64,000 nucleotides of DNA from Pectobacterium peruviense. Lineage in GTDB: Bacteria; Pseudomonadota; Gammaproteobacteria; Enterobacterales; Enterobacteriaceae. Positions within the stretch are counted from its first letter, which is position 1. Every line of letters begins with the position of its first letter. The notes beneath the pieces are model-generated. The model saw nothing but the letters and a program-made list of their open reading frames with translations, did no database searches and was not told the origin of the DNA. Location: positions 217,602 to 281,601 of the forward strand of contig NZ_LXFV01000007.1 of NCBI RefSeq assembly GCF_002847345.1, written 5' to 3'. Shown piece after piece: positions 49,152-60,744 of this stretch. The position numbers and the translations under genes are program-made.

Positions 49152-49227
49152 CCTTTTAGCGCGGGCGTCCAACCCGTAGCCGCAACTGGCGTTAAAAAAT
49201 GCTTCCAGCATTTTTTTGGAGAGATTC

Positions 49228-50358
49228 ATGGCCTATACCACTTTTTCACAGAACAAAAATAACCAACTGCTCGAACCGATGTTCTTCGGCCAGTCTGTCA
49301 ACGTTGCGCGTTTCGACCAGCAAAAATATGAAATTTTCGAAAAGCTGATCGAAAAACAGCTGTCCTTCTTCTGGCGCCCGGAAGAAGTTGACGTGTCCCG
49401 CGATCGCATCGACTATCAGGCGCTGCCCGATCATGAAAAGCACATCTTCATCAGCAACCTGAAATACCAAACGCTGCTGGATTCGATTCAGGGACGTAGC
49501 CCGAACGTAGCGCTGCTGCCGCTGATTTCTATCCCTGAGCTGGAAACCTGGGTGGAAACCTGGGCATTCTCGGAAACTATTCACTCACGTTCCTACACGC
49601 ACATCATCCGTAATATCGTGAACGATCCCTCGCTGGTGTTTGACGATATCGTCACTAACGAAGAGATCCTGAAGCGCGCCAAGGATATTTCCGGCTACTA
49701 CGACTCGCTGATTGAGATGACCAGCTACTATCATCTGCTGGGTGAGGGAGTCCATCAGGTTAACGGCAAAACCGTGACCGTGGACCTGTATGCGCTGAAA
49801 AAGCAGCTGTATATCTGCCTGATGAGCGTGAACGCGCTGGAAGCGATTCGCTTCTACGTCAGCTTTGCCTGCTCGTTTGCTTTTGCGGAACGCGAACTGA
49901 TGGAAGGCAACGCTAAAATCATCAAGCTGATCGCCCGCGATGAAGCGCTGCACCTGACTGGCACGCAGCATATGCTGAACCTGATGCGTTCCGGCCATGA
50001 CGATCCTGACATGGCGCTGATTGCCGAAGAGTGCCAGCAAGAGTGCTATGACCTGTTCGTACTCGCCGCTCAGCAAGAAAAAGAGTGGGCTGAATACCTG
50101 TTCCGCGACGGCTCAATGATTGGCCTGAACAAAGATATTCTGTGCCAGTACGTGGAATACATCACCAACATCCGCATGCAGGCCGTGGGTCTGCCACTGC
50201 CGTTCCAGACGCGCACCAATCCTATTCCATGGATCAACGCCTGGCTGGTATCTGATAACGTGCAGGTCGCACCTCAAGAAGTCGAAGTCAGCTCTTATCT
50301 GGTCGGTCAGATCGATTCAGAAGTCAGCGATGACGATCTGAGCGATTTCCAACTGTAA
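49228..50358 (+). CDS. nrdB: Ribonucleoside-diphosphate reductase 1 subunit beta NrdB
   Basis: Class Ia radical-bearing small subunit, 376 residues. The tyrosyl radical is at Tyr123 (Tyr122 in E. coli numbering) in HSRSYTHI, with diiron ligands Asp85, Glu116 and His119 and further Glu/His ligands in [15 protein letters not shown] 49228 gives MAYTTFSQN, matching E. coli; an earlier in-frame ATG at 49216 is not preferred. 3 bp before yfaE. Confidence 0.98.
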   Translation: MAYTTFSQNKNNQLLEPMFFGQSVNVARFDQQKYEIFEKLIEKQLSFFWRPEEVDVSRDRIDYQALPDHEKHIFISNLKYQTLLDSIQGRSPNVALLPLISIPELETWVETWAFSETIHSRSYTHIIRNIVNDPSLVFDDIVTNEEILKRAKDISGYYDSLIEMTSYYHLLGEGVHQVNGKTVTVDLYALKKQLYICLMSVNALEAIRFYVSFACSFAFAERELMEGNAKIIKLIARDEALHLTGTQHMLNLMRSGHDDPDMALIAEECQQECYDLFVLAAQQEKEWAEYLFRDGSMIGLNKDILCQYVEYITNIRMQAVGLPLPFQTRTNPIPWINAWLVSDNVQVAPQEVEVSSYLVGQIDSEVSDDDLSDFQL

Positions 50359-50361
50359 TCG

Positions 50362-50622
50362 ATGAGCAATCCAACTATTACACTGCGCACATCCGGTGCG
50401 CAGTTTTCCTGTTCAGACGATGGCCCTTCCCTGCTGGATGTGCTGGAATCCAACCGCGTCAGCATTGAATATCAGTGCCGCTCTGGCTATTGCGGTTCCT
50501 GTCGACTGCGTCTGGTAAAAGGCCGCGTAGCGTATCGGCAAACACCGCTGGCCTGCATCCAACAAGATGAAATCCTACCCTGTTGCTGTATGCCGCAAGG
50601 CGACATCGAACTCGATATCTAG
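50362..50622 (+). CDS. yfaE: 2Fe-2S ferredoxin YfaE
   Basis: Plant-type ferredoxin of 86 residues that helps regenerate the NrdB diferric-tyrosyl cofactor. Cluster ligands are Cys39, Cys44, Cys47 (CRSGYCGSC) and a cysteine near residue 74 (LPCCC). It follows nrdB by three bases, as in E. coli. Confidence 0.95.
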   Translation: MSNPTITLRTSGAQFSCSDDGPSLLDVLESNRVSIEYQCRSGYCGSCRLRLVKGRVAYRQTPLACIQQDEILPCCCMPQGDIELDI

Positions 50623-50822
50623 CCCCATCTCTTTCATATTTTTTGTCCTTGCTATTGAAGATTATTTAATTGAATAAGCTCGCTTATTTGGTTATTTTCT
50701 CTCTACTCAGAACAAATAAATAACATCAACACACCATGCCATAATAATAACCATCACGTCACAACCAGATATACATTTGCTTTACCTTTCTGATTATACA
50801 TAGCAAAAAAAGGATATATCAC

Positions 50823-52433
50823 ATGAGAATAAGTACAAAATTAAAAACCGGATTCGGTGCAGGGATGGTAATACTTGCTATTATTGGCTTTATTTCAACG
50901 ATTAATTTATCTAGCCTTAATAATCAAGTAGAGAAAATTGTTCAAACGTTATACCCCACCACGGCTTATGCCAATACCTTAATTAGTGAAATAAATAACG
51001 TATTCGTCGAACAGTCCGCTTTTTTTATCCATGAAAAGCAGGAGAACACCGACGCTACAATTGAAGCGATTAAAAAACATCGCAGTAATATGCTCAACAC
51101 TCTGGATCAACTACAGAAACTGGTCATCGACGATCCCAGGCTTCAAGAGAAATTGGGCGAACTGGAAAAAGCGCATCAGGCCTTTGCCCAGTCGAGCGAC
51201 AACTTACTTCATGAAGCAAAAATAGGAAATAAAGACGGGCTGCGTGAACAAGCGCTGCATGTAACCTGGCCACTCGGCACCACGCTAAAATCACTCGCTG
51301 AACAGTTTATTGATGAATCAAATAATAGAATGATTCAATCGGAAAAAACGGTGCACGATGAATATCAAACAGCCAGATTATTTCTTCTATTTATTATTAT
51401 AGCGGGTATTATCTTTAGCTTTATTATTTCTCGCATCGTCATTCGCAGCATTATTCCGCCATTAACACAGGCACTGCATTTAGCCCAGCAGGTCGCAAAA
51501 GGTAATCTGACGCATTCTCTTCAAGGCTCGACAAAAGATGAAGCGGGCATCTTACTTAATGAATTAAACAATATGACAACCAGCCTGCGAGATATTGTCA
51601 GTCAGGTTCGTGATGGTGCCAGTGCGATTTCCACCGCAACATCGCAGTTGAGCGCTGGAAATAGCGATCTGTCAGCGCGAACCGAACATCAGGCCAGCTC
51701 GCTGGAAGAAACCGTTGCATCAGTGGAACAATTAACGTCCACACTGCAAAATACCGCCGCAAATACCCACCGTGCTGACACCCTTGCTTCCGCAGCATCG
51801 AAGGATATGCAAGACAGCACAACAACGATGAAGCAGGTGACAGAGAAAATGCGCGATATCCGTGATTCATCGCGGCGTATGGTGGAAATTATCGGTACCA
51901 TTGACGGCATCGCCTTTCAAACCAATATTCTGGCGCTGAATGCGGCCGTTGAAGCCGCCAGAGCGGGTGAACAAGGGCGTGGGTTCGCCGTCGTCGCGGG
52001 TGAAGTACGTAATCTGGCACAACGTAGCGCATTAGCCGCCAAAGAGATTAAAGCACTGATTGATAACTCGGTAGAAAAAATCTACGAAGGCATGGAGATG
52101 GTTGAAACCGCAGAATCATCCATTGGCGCACTGGTCGACAACGCGTCGACTGTCGGTCAGATTATGAATGAAATCGCACGTGCCAGCGGGGAGCAGAGCG
52201 AAGGAATCAATCAGATCAATCTTGCCATCGGGCAAATTGACAGGGCTACACAGCAAAATGTGTCGTTGGTTGAACAGTCCACCGCAGCGACACAATCGCT
52301 GCAAGATTTGGCGCAACAGCTATCGGCATCCGTATCCACCTTTGTTCTTACTGATTCTGTCAGTACGCCCCAGTTCATCAACGCGTCACAGCGACTATTG
52401 ACGGGTTTACCAGCAGTGGCTTCTCGCGTCTGA
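50823..52433 (+). CDS. Methyl-accepting chemotaxis protein
   Basis: Chemoreceptor of 536 residues with TM1 (about residues 12-33), a 4-helix-bundle periplasmic sensor of roughly 155 residues, TM2 (about 187-210), HAMP, and the cytoplasmic signalling hairpin with the highly conserved [28 protein letters not shown] tip. It ends [10 protein letters not shown] and lacks the NWETF-like CheR/CheB pentapeptide, so it depends on other receptors for efficient adaptation. Ligand unknown. The upstream region and TM segments are AT-rich. Confidence 0.93.
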   Translation: MRISTKLKTGFGAGMVILAIIGFISTINLSSLNNQVEKIVQTLYPTTAYANTLISEINNVFVEQSAFFIHEKQENTDATIEAIKKHRSNMLNTLDQLQKLVIDDPRLQEKLGELEKAHQAFAQSSDNLLHEAKIGNKDGLREQALHVTWPLGTTLKSLAEQFIDESNNRMIQSEKTVHDEYQTARLFLLFIIIAGIIFSFIISRIVIRSIIPPLTQALHLAQQVAKGNLTHSLQGSTKDEAGILLNELNNMTTSLRDIVSQVRDGASAISTATSQLSAGNSDLSARTEHQASSLEETVASVEQLTSTLQNTAANTHRADTLASAASKDMQDSTTTMKQVTEKMRDIRDSSRRMVEIIGTIDGIAFQTNILALNAAVEAARAGEQGRGFAVVAGEVRNLAQRSALAAKEIKALIDNSVEKIYEGMEMVETAESSIGALVDNASTVGQIMNEIARASGEQSEGINQINLAIGQIDRATQQNVSLVEQSTAATQSLQDLAQQLSASVSTFVLTDSVSTPQFINASQRLLTGLPAVASRV

Positions 52434-52475
52434 TAACAGACAAACCATTCGTTATTACCTCTTTCCCCTGTTAAC

Positions 52476-52503
52476 CAGTCGGCCTGGATAATCCGGCCGA
52501 CTG
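52476..52503 (+). terminator. Hairpin after chemoreceptor gene
   Basis: Perfect 9-bp stem CAGTCGGCC / GGCCGACTG with a 10-base loop, 42 bp past the stop. No T-run, so termination is uncertain. Confidence 0.5.
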
Positions 52504-52617
52504 CCGTCAAAGATAGGTTTTAGCCGAGGATGGCGCTAGAATCGTCAACGCAATACATTTCCGTCTAATTTTCTCTGGGACACTCACAAAAACAGCCATA
52601 AGATAGAGGTTAATACT

Positions 52618-53532
52618 ATGCTCACCGTCATTCCCGTTTTGATCTTTGTTGCACTTATCATCGTCTGGTCTGGCATCAAAGTCGTACCGCAGGGATACCA
52701 ATGGACTGTAGAACGTTTTGGTCGCTATACCAAAACGCTGATGCCGGGGCTTAACCTAGTCGTGCCGTTTATGGATCGTATCGGCCGCAAGATTAATATG
52801 ATGGAACAGGTGCTGGATATTCCCTCTCAGGAAATTATCTCACGCGATAATGCCAATGTAGCCATTGATGCCGTCTGCTTTATTCAGGTGATCGATCCCG
52901 CACGTGCTGCCTATGAAGTTAGCAATCTGGAACAGGCTATCGTAAACCTCACCATGACCAACTTCCGTACCGTACTGGGTTCGATGGAACTAGACGAAAT
53001 GCTGTCTCAGCGCGATAGCATCAACACGCGCCTGCTGCATATCGTTGACGAAGCCACCAACCCATGGGGCATTAAAATCACACGTATTGAGATCCGTGAC
53101 GTACGCCCGCCAGCGGAACTGATTGCTGCGATGAACGCGCAGATGAAAGCAGAACGTAACAAACGTGCCGATATTCTGGAAGCCGAAGGGATTCGTCAGG
53201 CAGCAATCCTGAAAGCCGAAGGGGAAAAGCAGTCACAGATTCTGAAAGCCGAAGGCTTGCGTCAGTCCGCGTTCCTGGAAGCGGAAGCGCGTGAACGTGC
53301 AGCGGAAGCAGAAGCGCAGGCAACCAAAATGGTATCTGAAGCTATCGCGGCAGGTAACATTCAGGCGATTAACTACTTTGTCGCACAGAAATATACCGAT
53401 GCCTTACAGCAAATCGGTTCTTCTAATAACAGCAAAGTGATCATGATGCCGCTGGAAGCCAGCAACCTGATGGGCGCTATTGGCGGGATCACGGAACTGA
53501 TTAAAGACAGTAAAAATAGCCGAGGTCAATAA
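52618..53532 (+). CDS. qmcA: SPFH-domain membrane protein QmcA
   Basis: Stomatin/flotillin-type inner-membrane protein, 304 residues. N-terminal membrane helix ([16 protein letters not shown]), SPFH domain ([15 protein letters not shown]...), and a long Ala/Glu-rich coiled coil (repeats of ILKAEG-type units) after residue 170. It is linked to protein quality control with FtsH in E. coli. Stop overlaps ybbJ by one base. Confidence 0.94.
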   Translation: MLTVIPVLIFVALIIVWSGIKVVPQGYQWTVERFGRYTKTLMPGLNLVVPFMDRIGRKINMMEQVLDIPSQEIISRDNANVAIDAVCFIQVIDPARAAYEVSNLEQAIVNLTMTNFRTVLGSMELDEMLSQRDSINTRLLHIVDEATNPWGIKITRIEIRDVRPPAELIAAMNAQMKAERNKRADILEAEGIRQAAILKAEGEKQSQILKAEGLRQSAFLEAEARERAAEAEAQATKMVSEAIAAGNIQAINYFVAQKYTDALQQIGSSNNSKVIMMPLEASNLMGAIGGITELIKDSKNSRGQ

Positions 53533-53987
53533 TGGGCATTGAACTGGTGATGGAAAATGCACACTGGTTCTGGCTGTCACTCGGCGGTCTGCTTTTGGCC
53601 GCCGAAATGCTGGGTGCCAGTGGCTATTTACTGTGGAGCGGCCTATCGGCGGTATTGGTTGGGCTGTTAACGTGGGTGATGCCGCTGGGTTGGCCATGGC
53701 AGGGAACGATTTTCGCCGTTCTGACCATCGTCACGGCGCTGCTTTGGTGGTACTGGCTGCGTAAACGGACGCTGTCCCGTCCTCAGTCGACGCTCAACCA
53801 GCGCGGACAACAGCTGGTTGGCCTGCGAGCTACCCTGTCAGAACCCATTACTAACGGTTTTGGTCGGGTAAACATCGGCGACAGCAGCTGGCGCGTAAAA
53901 TCAGAGCAGGATCTGCCTGTCGGTACTCATGTTGAAGTGATTGCCATTGATGGCATCACGCTGCATGTGCGGCCAACCGAGCGCTAA
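53532..53987 (+). CDS. ybbJ: NfeD-like protein YbbJ
   Basis: 151-residue membrane protein with about three hydrophobic helices (residues 10-80) and a C-terminal OB-fold domain ([26 protein letters not shown]). NfeD-type partners pair with SPFH proteins; here it is coupled to qmcA as TAATG. Function unknown beyond this partnership. Confidence 0.92.
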   Translation: MGIELVMENAHWFWLSLGGLLLAAEMLGASGYLLWSGLSAVLVGLLTWVMPLGWPWQGTIFAVLTIVTALLWWYWLRKRTLSRPQSTLNQRGQQLVGLRATLSEPITNGFGRVNIGDSSWRVKSEQDLPVGTHVEVIAIDGITLHVRPTER

Positions 53988-54003
53988 CATAACGCATTAT
54001 TTG

Positions 54004-54023
54004 GGGGAGCCTGTCTCCCCTTT
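54004..54023. terminator. Terminator between convergent ybbJ and cueR
   Basis: GGGGAG-cctgt-CTCCCC followed by TTT, 17 bp after ybbJ. The GC-rich stem can serve the plus strand. Confidence 0.6.
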
Positions 54024-54063
54024 ATGCCAGTTTACTTTTTTGATCATTTACTCTTTTGCCGGT

Positions 54064-54480
54064 TTATCTTTTTGACAATTTATCGTTTTGACAACAGCCT
54101 GCCAGATTATTGATTATCGGACATTCCGCGCCACCGTCCCCCGGACACTGTTCAGCCAGCGCCAGCAACTGTTCACGCATCGTTTTCAACTCTTCGATAT
54201 GCATCTCGATTTCCTGCACTTTCTGCAAGGTCCGCGCTTTGACATCCGCACTTCGCCGCAGCGGATCGTTAAATAACGTAACCAGTTCCCGACATTCATC
54301 CAGATTAAAACCCACCTGACGTGCCTGACGCAGCAGCGTTAGCTCTTCGACGTGATGCTCATCGTAGCTGCGGTAACCATTTTCAGAACGCAGCGGCGTA
54401 GTCAGAAGTTCTTTCTCTTCATAGAAGCGAATGGTTTTACTGCTGAGGCCGGTTTTTTTCGCAACATCACTGATATTCAT
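54064..54480 (-). CDS. cueR: Copper efflux regulator CueR
   Basis: MerR-family Cu(I) sensor, 138 residues. N-terminal winged HTH ([26 protein letters not shown]), long dimerisation helix, and the metal loop Cys112-x7-Cys120 (CPGDGGAEC), exactly as in E. coli. Divergent from copA, whose promoter it twists on sensing copper. A second CC pair near residues 129-130 follows. Confidence 0.96.
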   Translation of the reverse strand: MNISDVAKKTGLSSKTIRFYEEKELLTTPLRSENGYRSYDEHHVEELTLLRQARQVGFNLDECRELVTLFNDPLRRSADVKARTLQKVQEIEMHIEELKTMREQLLALAEQCPGDGGAECPIINNLAGCCQNDKLSKR

Positions 54481-54490
54481 GATTTCCCCC

Positions 54491-54521
54491 TTGACCCTCC
54501 CCTTGCTAGAAGGTTTACCTT
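54491..54521 (+). promoter_or_regulatory. CueR-controlled copA promoter
   Basis: -35 TTGACC (54491-54496) and -10 TACCTT (54516-54521) are separated by 19 bp, the elongated spacer of MerR-family promoters. Within it lies the dyad ACCCTCC-N7-AGAAGGT (54494-54514), matching the CueR operator with small changes. Confidence 0.85.
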
Positions 54522-54596
54522 ATTCAATAACTAGTAGAAATCAGATGGCCGGTCAACGTCTTTCACCTCCGGCTGTGATCACGGGAGAAAATTATT

Positions 54597-57320
54597 ATGT
54601 CTCAAACTATCGTCTTGTCGTTGCAGGGACTGACCTGCGGGCACTGTGTCCAACGCGTTAAAAAAGCACTGGACGCGCTACCCGCTATCGAACAAACCGA
54701 CGTCACTCAGCAGTACGCCAGAGTCAGCGGCGACATTGATACCCAAACGTTGATCGACACTATCGAGCTGGCAGGCTACGACGCACAGCTTGCCACCACG
54801 CCGGATGTATCTCTTCAGCTTTCAGGCCTGAGCTGCAACCACTGTGTCGCCGCTACGCGTAAAGTGCTGGAAGCCATTCCCGGCGTCGTGGCGACGGATG
54901 TCACTAAAGAACAAGCCGCCGTGTATGGCAACGTCGAAGCCACCATACTGATTAGCGCCATTGAAGAAGCTGGCTATCACGCCAGCGTGCTGGAGAATGT
55001 TCACCCAAAAACTGAGCCGCTGGCACAGGTAGCGACGACGCCGGAAACGCTGCCAGCGGCCGAGAGTATTCTTCCGGCAATAACTACCCAGGCCACCAAT
55101 GTTGACGACAGCGTACAGCTCCTGCTTCAGGGGATGAGCTGTGCCAGCTGCGTGAACCGCGTACAGACGGCGCTGCAAAACGTCAGCGGTGTCACGCAGG
55201 CGCGGGTGAATCTGGCTGAGCGTAGCGCGTTAGTGAGCGGTCACGCCAAACCGGAAGCGCTGATTGCTGCCGTTGAGCAGGCGGGCTATGGCGCTGAAAT
55301 TATTCAGGACGAAGAAGCACGCCGCGCGCGCCAGCAGCAAACGTCTCAGCAGGCCATTCGCCGTTTTCAATGGCAGGCCGCACTAGGTTTACTGCTGGGT
55401 GTACCGTTGATGCTGTGGGGTGTATTGGGCGGCAGCATGAGCCTGACACCGGAGAACCAAACTCCGTGGCTCGTCATCGGTATTCTGACGCTGGCGGTGA
55501 TGGTATTAGCTGGCAATCATTTTTACCGTAACGGCTGGCGCAGCCTAAAAAACGGGGCGGCGACCATGGATACATTGGTCGCGCTGGGAACGGGCGCGGC
55601 ATGGCTTTACTCGATTACCGTTAACCTGTGGCCGGATCTTTTCCCGATGGCGGCGCGTCATCTGTACTATGAAGCCAGCGCGATGATCATCGGTTTAATC
55701 AATCTCGGTCATGCTCTGGAACAACGTGCTCGCCAACGCTCTTCACGCGCTTTAGAACGGCTGCTGGATTTAACGCCTCCAACTGCTCGCGTCGTGACGC
55801 CGGAAGGTGAGAAATCTATTCCACTGTCTGAAGTCCAGTCCGGCATGACGCTACGCCTGACAACTGGCGACCGTATTCCAGTCGATGGCGAGATTTTGCA
55901 AGGCGAAGTATGGGTAGATGAAGCCATGTTGACTGGTGAGCCGATCCCACAATCCAAAACGTCCGGCGATACGGTTCACGCAGGCACATTGGTTTCGGAT
56001 GGCAGCGTTCTCTTCCGTGCGGACGCGATCGGCAACCAAACCACCCTGTCGCGTATCATCCGACTGGTCAGGCAGGCGCAAAGCAGCAAACCCGCTATCG
56101 GGCAGCTCGCGGATCGGATTTCTGCCGTATTCGTTCCCGTTGTTGTTGCCATCGCGCTTCTCAGCGGCGCGATCTGGTTCTTCGTGGGGCCACAGCCGCA
56201 GATAGTCTATACGCTCATTATCGTCACAACCGTCCTGATCATTGCTTGCCCTTGTGCGCTTGGGCTGGCAACGCCGATGTCGATCATTTCCGGCGTCGGG
56301 CGAGCAGCAGAGTTTGGCGTACTGGTGCGGGATGCCGATGCGTTACAGCAGGCCAGCAAGTTGGATGTGCTGGTGTTTGACAAGACCGGTACGCTAACTG
56401 AGGGACAACCGCGCGTCGTGGCAATTCACACGTTCGGCGGCGTAACAGAGGAGCAGGCACTGGCATGGGCGGCCTCGCTGGAACAGGGGTCTAATCACCC
56501 GCTGGCGAAGGCAATTCTTGCACGAGCGGAAAATCTTACGCTAACGCAAGTCGAGCAGTTCCGCACGCTGCGCGGTCTCGGCGTCAGCGGTAAGATTGGC
56601 GACGCCAATCTGCTGCTGGGGAATCCGCCTCTGCTCAAACAGCATCAGGTCGATATCGCTGCAGGTGAAACGCTGATCAACGAACAAGCTCAGCGCGGTA
56701 TAACACCTGTGCTGCTTGCGGTGAATGGTCACATCATCGCGGTGTTCTCTATCCACGATCCGCTGCGAGCAGATAGCGTCAGCGCCTTGCAGCGCCTGCA
56801 TCAGCAGGGCTATCAGCTCGTTATGCTCACGGGGGATAACCCGCTAACGGCGAAGAGTATCGCTAAAGAAGCGGGTATCGATCAGGTGATCGCAGGCGTA
56901 CTGCCAGACGGCAAGGCGGAGGCCATCAAAAAGCTACAGGCTCAAGGCAAACGCGTAGCAATGATTGGTGATGGCATCAACGATGCCCCCGCACTGGCGC
57001 AGGCCGATGTCGGTATTGCGATGGGCGGCGGCAGCGACATTGCGATTGAAACCGCGGCTATCACACTGATGCGCCACAGCCTGCACGGCGTCGCCGATGC
57101 GCTGGCACTGTCCAATGCCACGCTGCGTAACATGAAGCAGAATCTGCTGGGCGCATTTATCTATAACTCGCTGGGTATTCCGATTGCTGCTGGCGTGCTC
57201 TATCCACTGACCGGAACGCTGCTTAGCCCGGTCGTCGCTGGTGCTGCCATGGCACTGTCCTCCATCACGGTGGTCAGTAACGCCAACCGCTTACTGCGTT
57301 TTAAACCTAAAAATCAGTAA
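54597..57320 (+). CDS. copA: Cu(I)-exporting P-type ATPase CopA, three metal-binding domains
   Basis: P1B-type ATPase of 907 residues that exports Cu(I). Three N-terminal metal-binding motifs are present at residues 14-17 (CGHC), 80-83 (CNHC) and 182-185 (CASC), against two in E. coli CopA. Downstream are the TGE loop, CPC transport motif (IIACPCALG), DKTGTLTEG phosphorylation site and [10 protein letters not shown] hinge. A slippery heptamer and stem after the second domain suggest a -1 frameshift product (see the frameshift entry). Controlled by CueR. Confidence 0.96.
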   Translation: MSQTIVLSLQGLTCGHCVQRVKKALDALPAIEQTDVTQQYARVSGDIDTQTLIDTIELAGYDAQLATTPDVSLQLSGLSCNHCVAATRKVLEAIPGVVATDVTKEQAAVYGNVEATILISAIEEAGYHASVLENVHPKTEPLAQVATTPETLPAAESILPAITTQATNVDDSVQLLLQGMSCASCVNRVQTALQNVSGVTQARVNLAERSALVSGHAKPEALIAAVEQAGYGAEIIQDEEARRARQQQTSQQAIRRFQWQAALGLLLGVPLMLWGVLGGSMSLTPENQTPWLVIGILTLAVMVLAGNHFYRNGWRSLKNGAATMDTLVALGTGAAWLYSITVNLWPDLFPMAARHLYYEASAMIIGLINLGHALEQRARQRSSRALERLLDLTPPTARVVTPEGEKSIPLSEVQSGMTLRLTTGDRIPVDGEILQGEVWVDEAMLTGEPIPQSKTSGDTVHAGTLVSDGSVLFRADAIGNQTTLSRIIRLVRQAQSSKPAIGQLADRISAVFVPVVVAIALLSGAIWFFVGPQPQIVYTLIIVTTVLIIACPCALGLATPMSIISGVGRAAEFGVLVRDADALQQASKLDVLVFDKTGTLTEGQPRVVAIHTFGGVTEEQALAWAASLEQGSNHPLAKAILARAENLTLTQVEQFRTLRGLGVSGKIGDANLLLGNPPLLKQHQVDIAAGETLINEQAQRGITPVLLAVNGHIIAVFSIHDPLRADSVSALQRLHQQGYQLVMLTGDNPLTAKSIAKEAGIDQVIAGVLPDGKAEAIKKLQAQGKRVAMIGDGINDAPALAQADVGIAMGGGSDIAIETAAITLMRHSLHGVADALALSNATLRNMKQNLLGAFIYNSLGIPIAAGVLYPLTGTLLSPVVAGAAMALSSITVVSNANRLLRFKPKNQ
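55004..55060 (+). other. Putative programmed -1 frameshift signal in copA
   Basis: Slippery heptamer C-CCA-AAA (55004-55010, codons 136-138 boundary). In the -1 frame the next codons are AAC then TGA (55013-55015). A 9-bp perfect stem GCCGCTGGC / GCCAGCGGC (55016-55024 with 55052-55060) starts 5 nt after the heptamer. A frameshift would yield a protein of about 139 residues with the first two metal-binding domains, like E. coli CopA(Z). Sequence only; not tested. Confidence 0.75.
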
Positions 57321-57327
57321 TGTTAGT

Positions 57328-57355
57328 GCGCCATCTTCATCGCGAATGATGGCGC
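57328..57355 (+). terminator. copA terminator
   Basis: GCGCCATC / GATGGCGC 8-bp stem with a 12-base loop, starting 8 bp after the copA stop and followed by cccctttctt. Confidence 0.65.
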
Positions 57356-57475
57356 CCCCTTTCTTACGCATAATCGTCTTACCACACCACTACAGTAGCT
57401 CGACCCGCGGTATACCTTGTATTGTTCTGCATCTAGCGTTTAGCATAGCTATTCCCACATCAGGAGGCGGAATCA

Positions 57476-58294
57476 ATGGGGCAACTGCTGCGTAGAATCG
57501 CGACTTTTCTTGGTTTTATTTCACCGCTGGCTTATGCCTACCCGGCGATAGATGTTCAGCTTGCCAATGAACGACAGTTGCATCTGGTCGGCAGTATTCA
57601 TATGGGTAGCCTGGATATGGCACCGCTGCCCGATGCACTGCTGCAACAGCTCAAGCAGGCGACTGCACTCATTGTAGAAGCCGATATCTCTGACTCTCAT
57701 TCTCCCTTCGGACACAGTGATGCCGAGCTACCGCTCTTGCAGCGCCTCAGCCCGGAGAACTACCGCCAGCTACAAAAAATCTGTGAATCGCTCTCTTTCG
57801 ATGAGAGTAATATCAATACGCTTCCAAGCTGGCAGGCCGCGCTGATGCTGCAAGCGAGACAGGCACAGCTGCTGGGCTTACGCCCCAATTACGGTATTGA
57901 TTATCAGTTGATTAACGCTGCGAAATCTCATGGTATTCAGGTTATTGAACTGGAAGGACAGCAGACGCAGGTTGACCTATTACAACAGTTGCCTCAGGGC
58001 GGTCTGCTGTTGCTGGAAGACACCATTAAGCACTGGCACACCAACGCGCGTTTACTGCAAACGATGGTGGGCTGGTGGCTAGACAGCAAGCCCGGCACCT
58101 ATAAACCGGATATCCCCGCAACGTTCAGCAATGAAATGACCGACCTGCTGATGGGTCAGCGTAACCGTCGTTGGCAACAACAGCTTCAGGCGCTGCCGCC
58201 CGGAAACTACGTGGTAGCCGTCGGTGCGCTGCATCTGTATGGCGATGAGAATTTACCTACGCTGCTCAACAACTGTCATTCAACCACTCCGTGA
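57476..58294 (+). CDS. ybaP: TraB/GumN family protein YbaP
   Basis: Predicted secreted or periplasmic protein of 272 residues; N-terminal hydrophobic run ends near AYA (signal peptide). TraB/GumN hallmark LVGSIHMGS with the conserved His, EADISDSH, and C-terminal [12 protein letters not shown]. Possible metalloprotease-like (Tiki-related) fold; function in bacteria unknown. Same order as E. coli copA-ybaP-ybaK, but ybaQ is absent. Confidence 0.85.
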   Translation: MGQLLRRIATFLGFISPLAYAYPAIDVQLANERQLHLVGSIHMGSLDMAPLPDALLQQLKQATALIVEADISDSHSPFGHSDAELPLLQRLSPENYRQLQKICESLSFDESNINTLPSWQAALMLQARQAQLLGLRPNYGIDYQLINAAKSHGIQVIELEGQQTQVDLLQQLPQGGLLLLEDTIKHWHTNARLLQTMVGWWLDSKPGTYKPDIPATFSNEMTDLLMGQRNRRWQQQLQALPPGNYVVAVGALHLYGDENLPTLLNNCHSTTP

Positions 58295-58364
58295 AAGAAC
58301 ACACTATGACGCATCAGCGCGTCCGCAAGATAAGACCCAAAAAGGGTTTAAGGATAGTGAAGTC

Positions 58365-58844
58365 ATGACACCCGCAGTCAATTTACTCGAAAAGAACAAG
58401 ATCGCCTTTACGCTACACAGCTACCACCACGACAGCGACGAAACCAACTTTGGTGAGGAAGCGGCTAGAAAGCTGGGGCTGAATAAAGAACAGGTTTATA
58501 AAACGCTGCTCGTTTCTCTGAATGGTGATGCAAAAAATCTTGCTGTGGCCATCACGCCAGTCGCTGGAATGTTGGATCTCAAGAAAGTCGCCCGTGCACT
58601 GTCCGCCAAAAAAGCCGATATGGCCGATCCGGTCATCGCTCAGCGCGTAACAGGTTATCTAGTGGGAGGGATCAGCCCGCTTGGGCAGAAGAAACTGCTG
58701 CCGACCGTGATTGATGAACCGGCACGCCAGTTCGGTACCATTTTCATTTCCGGCGGTAAACGTGGGTTGGATATCGAATTGTCGGCAGACGATCTGGCGC
58801 GGCTACTGCGCGCCACCTTTGCCGATATCGCCAAGCATGATTAA
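58365..58844 (+). CDS. ybaK: Cys-tRNA(Pro) deacylase YbaK
   Basis: Editing enzyme of 159 residues that clears Cys from mischarged tRNA(Pro). The catalytic lysine is expected in the EQVYKTLLV segment. ATG 58365 gives [11 protein letters not shown] as in E. coli; the reading from 58224 would overlap ybaP and is rejected. An upstream SD-like AAGGAT lies 10 bp away. Confidence 0.93.
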   Translation: MTPAVNLLEKNKIAFTLHSYHHDSDETNFGEEAARKLGLNKEQVYKTLLVSLNGDAKNLAVAITPVAGMLDLKKVARALSAKKADMADPVIAQRVTGYLVGGISPLGQKKLLPTVIDEPARQFGTIFISGGKRGLDIELSADDLARLLRATFADIAKHD

Positions 58845-59223
<379 letters not shown>

Positions 59224-60606
59224 TTACTGATCGACTTTCGCCCCTTTATCCAACTGCATCACCGGGCCTTCCTTCACATTGACCATCAGGCCTTTGGTTT
59301 GCAGTTCCGCATTCCTTACGCGAATACCTTTATCCGCATCAATCCGCACGTTATCAAAGTGGAAACCACTGAGTGGCGCTTCCGGCACGCCGATAATGTA
59401 CGCAGCGGCCTTGGTCTTACCGGTGGACTCCAGATTTTCAATGGTGACATTGCTGAAATGCGGTGTCTTGTACTGATCAAATGGCTGCTCTGGATCGGTA
59501 TCCGGTGGATAAATCTGCTCACCCATCGTGAAGCCGCCTTCGGCCAGCATTTTGTCTACCTCAGCCTGCACAATCGGCGCAGCTTTATAGTAAGCGGCAA
59601 AAACCAGCGGTATTTCGACATCTACCATTTTGGTATTACGGTAAGTGATGTTTTTCACTTCGCCGCCTTTACCACGCAGGGTTTTAATGCGGATACCGTA
59701 CATGGAACCTTCAAACTGGTTGTTTTCAACCAGCACGTTATTCACACCACCAGAAGTTTCGCTGCCGATGGAAATACCGCGCCCCTGCTTCAGTATATTG
59801 TTAGCGATATAGATGTTATCCACGACGCCATTCGGGAAGCGACTATCCGGCTTCTCGGCTTTTATCGCGATATGGTCGTCATTACAGTCGATATAGTTGT
59901 TAGTAATGCGGATATTCTGGCTGTCGATCGGGTCGATAGCATCAGTGTTTGGTGCATGCCACGGTGACAGAATCCGAGTGCCGTTCACATCCACATCATG
60001 CGAGTAACGCATCACAACGTGGAAGCTCGGGGAATGCGTAAGCGTGACACCGTCCACCAGCACATTACTGGAGCTTTTGATATAAATCAGACGGGGGCGA
60101 TCGGTCCCGCCTTTCTTACCGGTTGCGCGAATATTCTCACGCCAGCGCTCCCACCAGACGGCGCCTTGCCCATCAATCGTGCCCTGTCCCGTGATAGCCA
60201 CGTTCTGCGCATCAGCAATACTGATAAAGGGAAGCCAGCCATTTTCCGCTTCAGTGTACTTGGTTTTTTCCGTTGCGCGATACGCCGCCACTTCGGTCGA
60301 CGCAACAATAGTTGCATCTTTTGCCAAATCCAGTCGGATGTTACTTTTCAGGAACAACGGATCGACCAGATAGTTACCGCGAGGAACGTGTACCGTTCCG
60401 CCACCCGCCGCAGCACAATCATCAATCGCTTTCTGGAAAGCTTCGGTATTTAGTGCGATCTGTAGGCGGTGACCTTCGGCCCCGTATTGTGTGACGTCAC
60501 AGATTTTATCTGGGAATTTCACTGAACTGGCGGCCTGTGCCGTACCAGCTTGAATACCCAGCGTGATGCAGGAAGCCATTAATGACAGAGCAAGACCACT
60601 ACGCAT
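59224..60606 (-). CDS. pehN: Secreted GH28 polygalacturonase (PehN-like)
   Basis: Pectin-degrading exported enzyme, about 460 residues. A Sec signal (RSGLALSLMASCITLGIQAGTAQA) begins at ATG 60606, preceded by GGGG; a longer reading from 60684 is less likely. GH28 catalytic signatures: NTDAIDP (two Asp expected), DCNDDHIAIK, GRGISIGSE and the RIKTLRG block. Its right-handed beta-helix repeats fit. Most like PehN-type enzymes rather than PehA. A KdgR box precedes it. Supports a plant-pathogen host. Confidence 0.9.
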   Translation of the reverse strand: MRSGLALSLMASCITLGIQAGTAQAASSVKFPDKICDVTQYGAEGHRLQIALNTEAFQKAIDDCAAAGGGTVHVPRGNYLVDPLFLKSNIRLDLAKDATIVASTEVAAYRATEKTKYTEAENGWLPFISIADAQNVAITGQGTIDGQGAVWWERWRENIRATGKKGGTDRPRLIYIKSSSNVLVDGVTLTHSPSFHVVMRYSHDVDVNGTRILSPWHAPNTDAIDPIDSQNIRITNNYIDCNDDHIAIKAEKPDSRFPNGVVDNIYIANNILKQGRGISIGSETSGGVNNVLVENNQFEGSMYGIRIKTLRGKGGEVKNITYRNTKMVDVEIPLVFAAYYKAAPIVQAEVDKMLAEGGFTMGEQIYPPDTDPEQPFDQYKTPHFSNVTIENLESTGKTKAAAYIIGVPEAPLSGFHFDNVRIDADKGIRVRNAELQTKGLMVNVKEGPVMQLDKGAKVDQ

Positions 60607-60623
60607 ACTTAACCCCACTAAAT

Positions 60624-60642
60624 AATGAAATATCGTTTTAAT
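60624..60642. promoter_or_regulatory. KdgR box upstream of pehN
   Basis: AATGAAATATCGTTTTAAT matches the KdgR consensus AATRAAAYRNYRTTTYRTT at 18 of 19 positions. It lies 18-36 bp before the chosen start, in the position of a pectinolysis repressor site. Confidence 0.8.
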
Positions 60643-60728
60643 AAAATACCACCAACATTCCATTAAAAAGCGAGAGACGATCACGTTTTAGATGTATTCG
60701 TAATAATTACAATAAGGTAGGGATTTTT

Positions 60729-60744
60729 TCGTGCAATTGCACGA
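60729..60744. promoter_or_regulatory. Perfect 16-bp palindrome upstream of pehN
   Basis: TCGTGCAATTGCACGA is perfectly self-complementary, about 125-140 bp upstream of pehN. Regulator unknown; the shape fits a dimeric repressor or activator operator. Confidence 0.5.
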
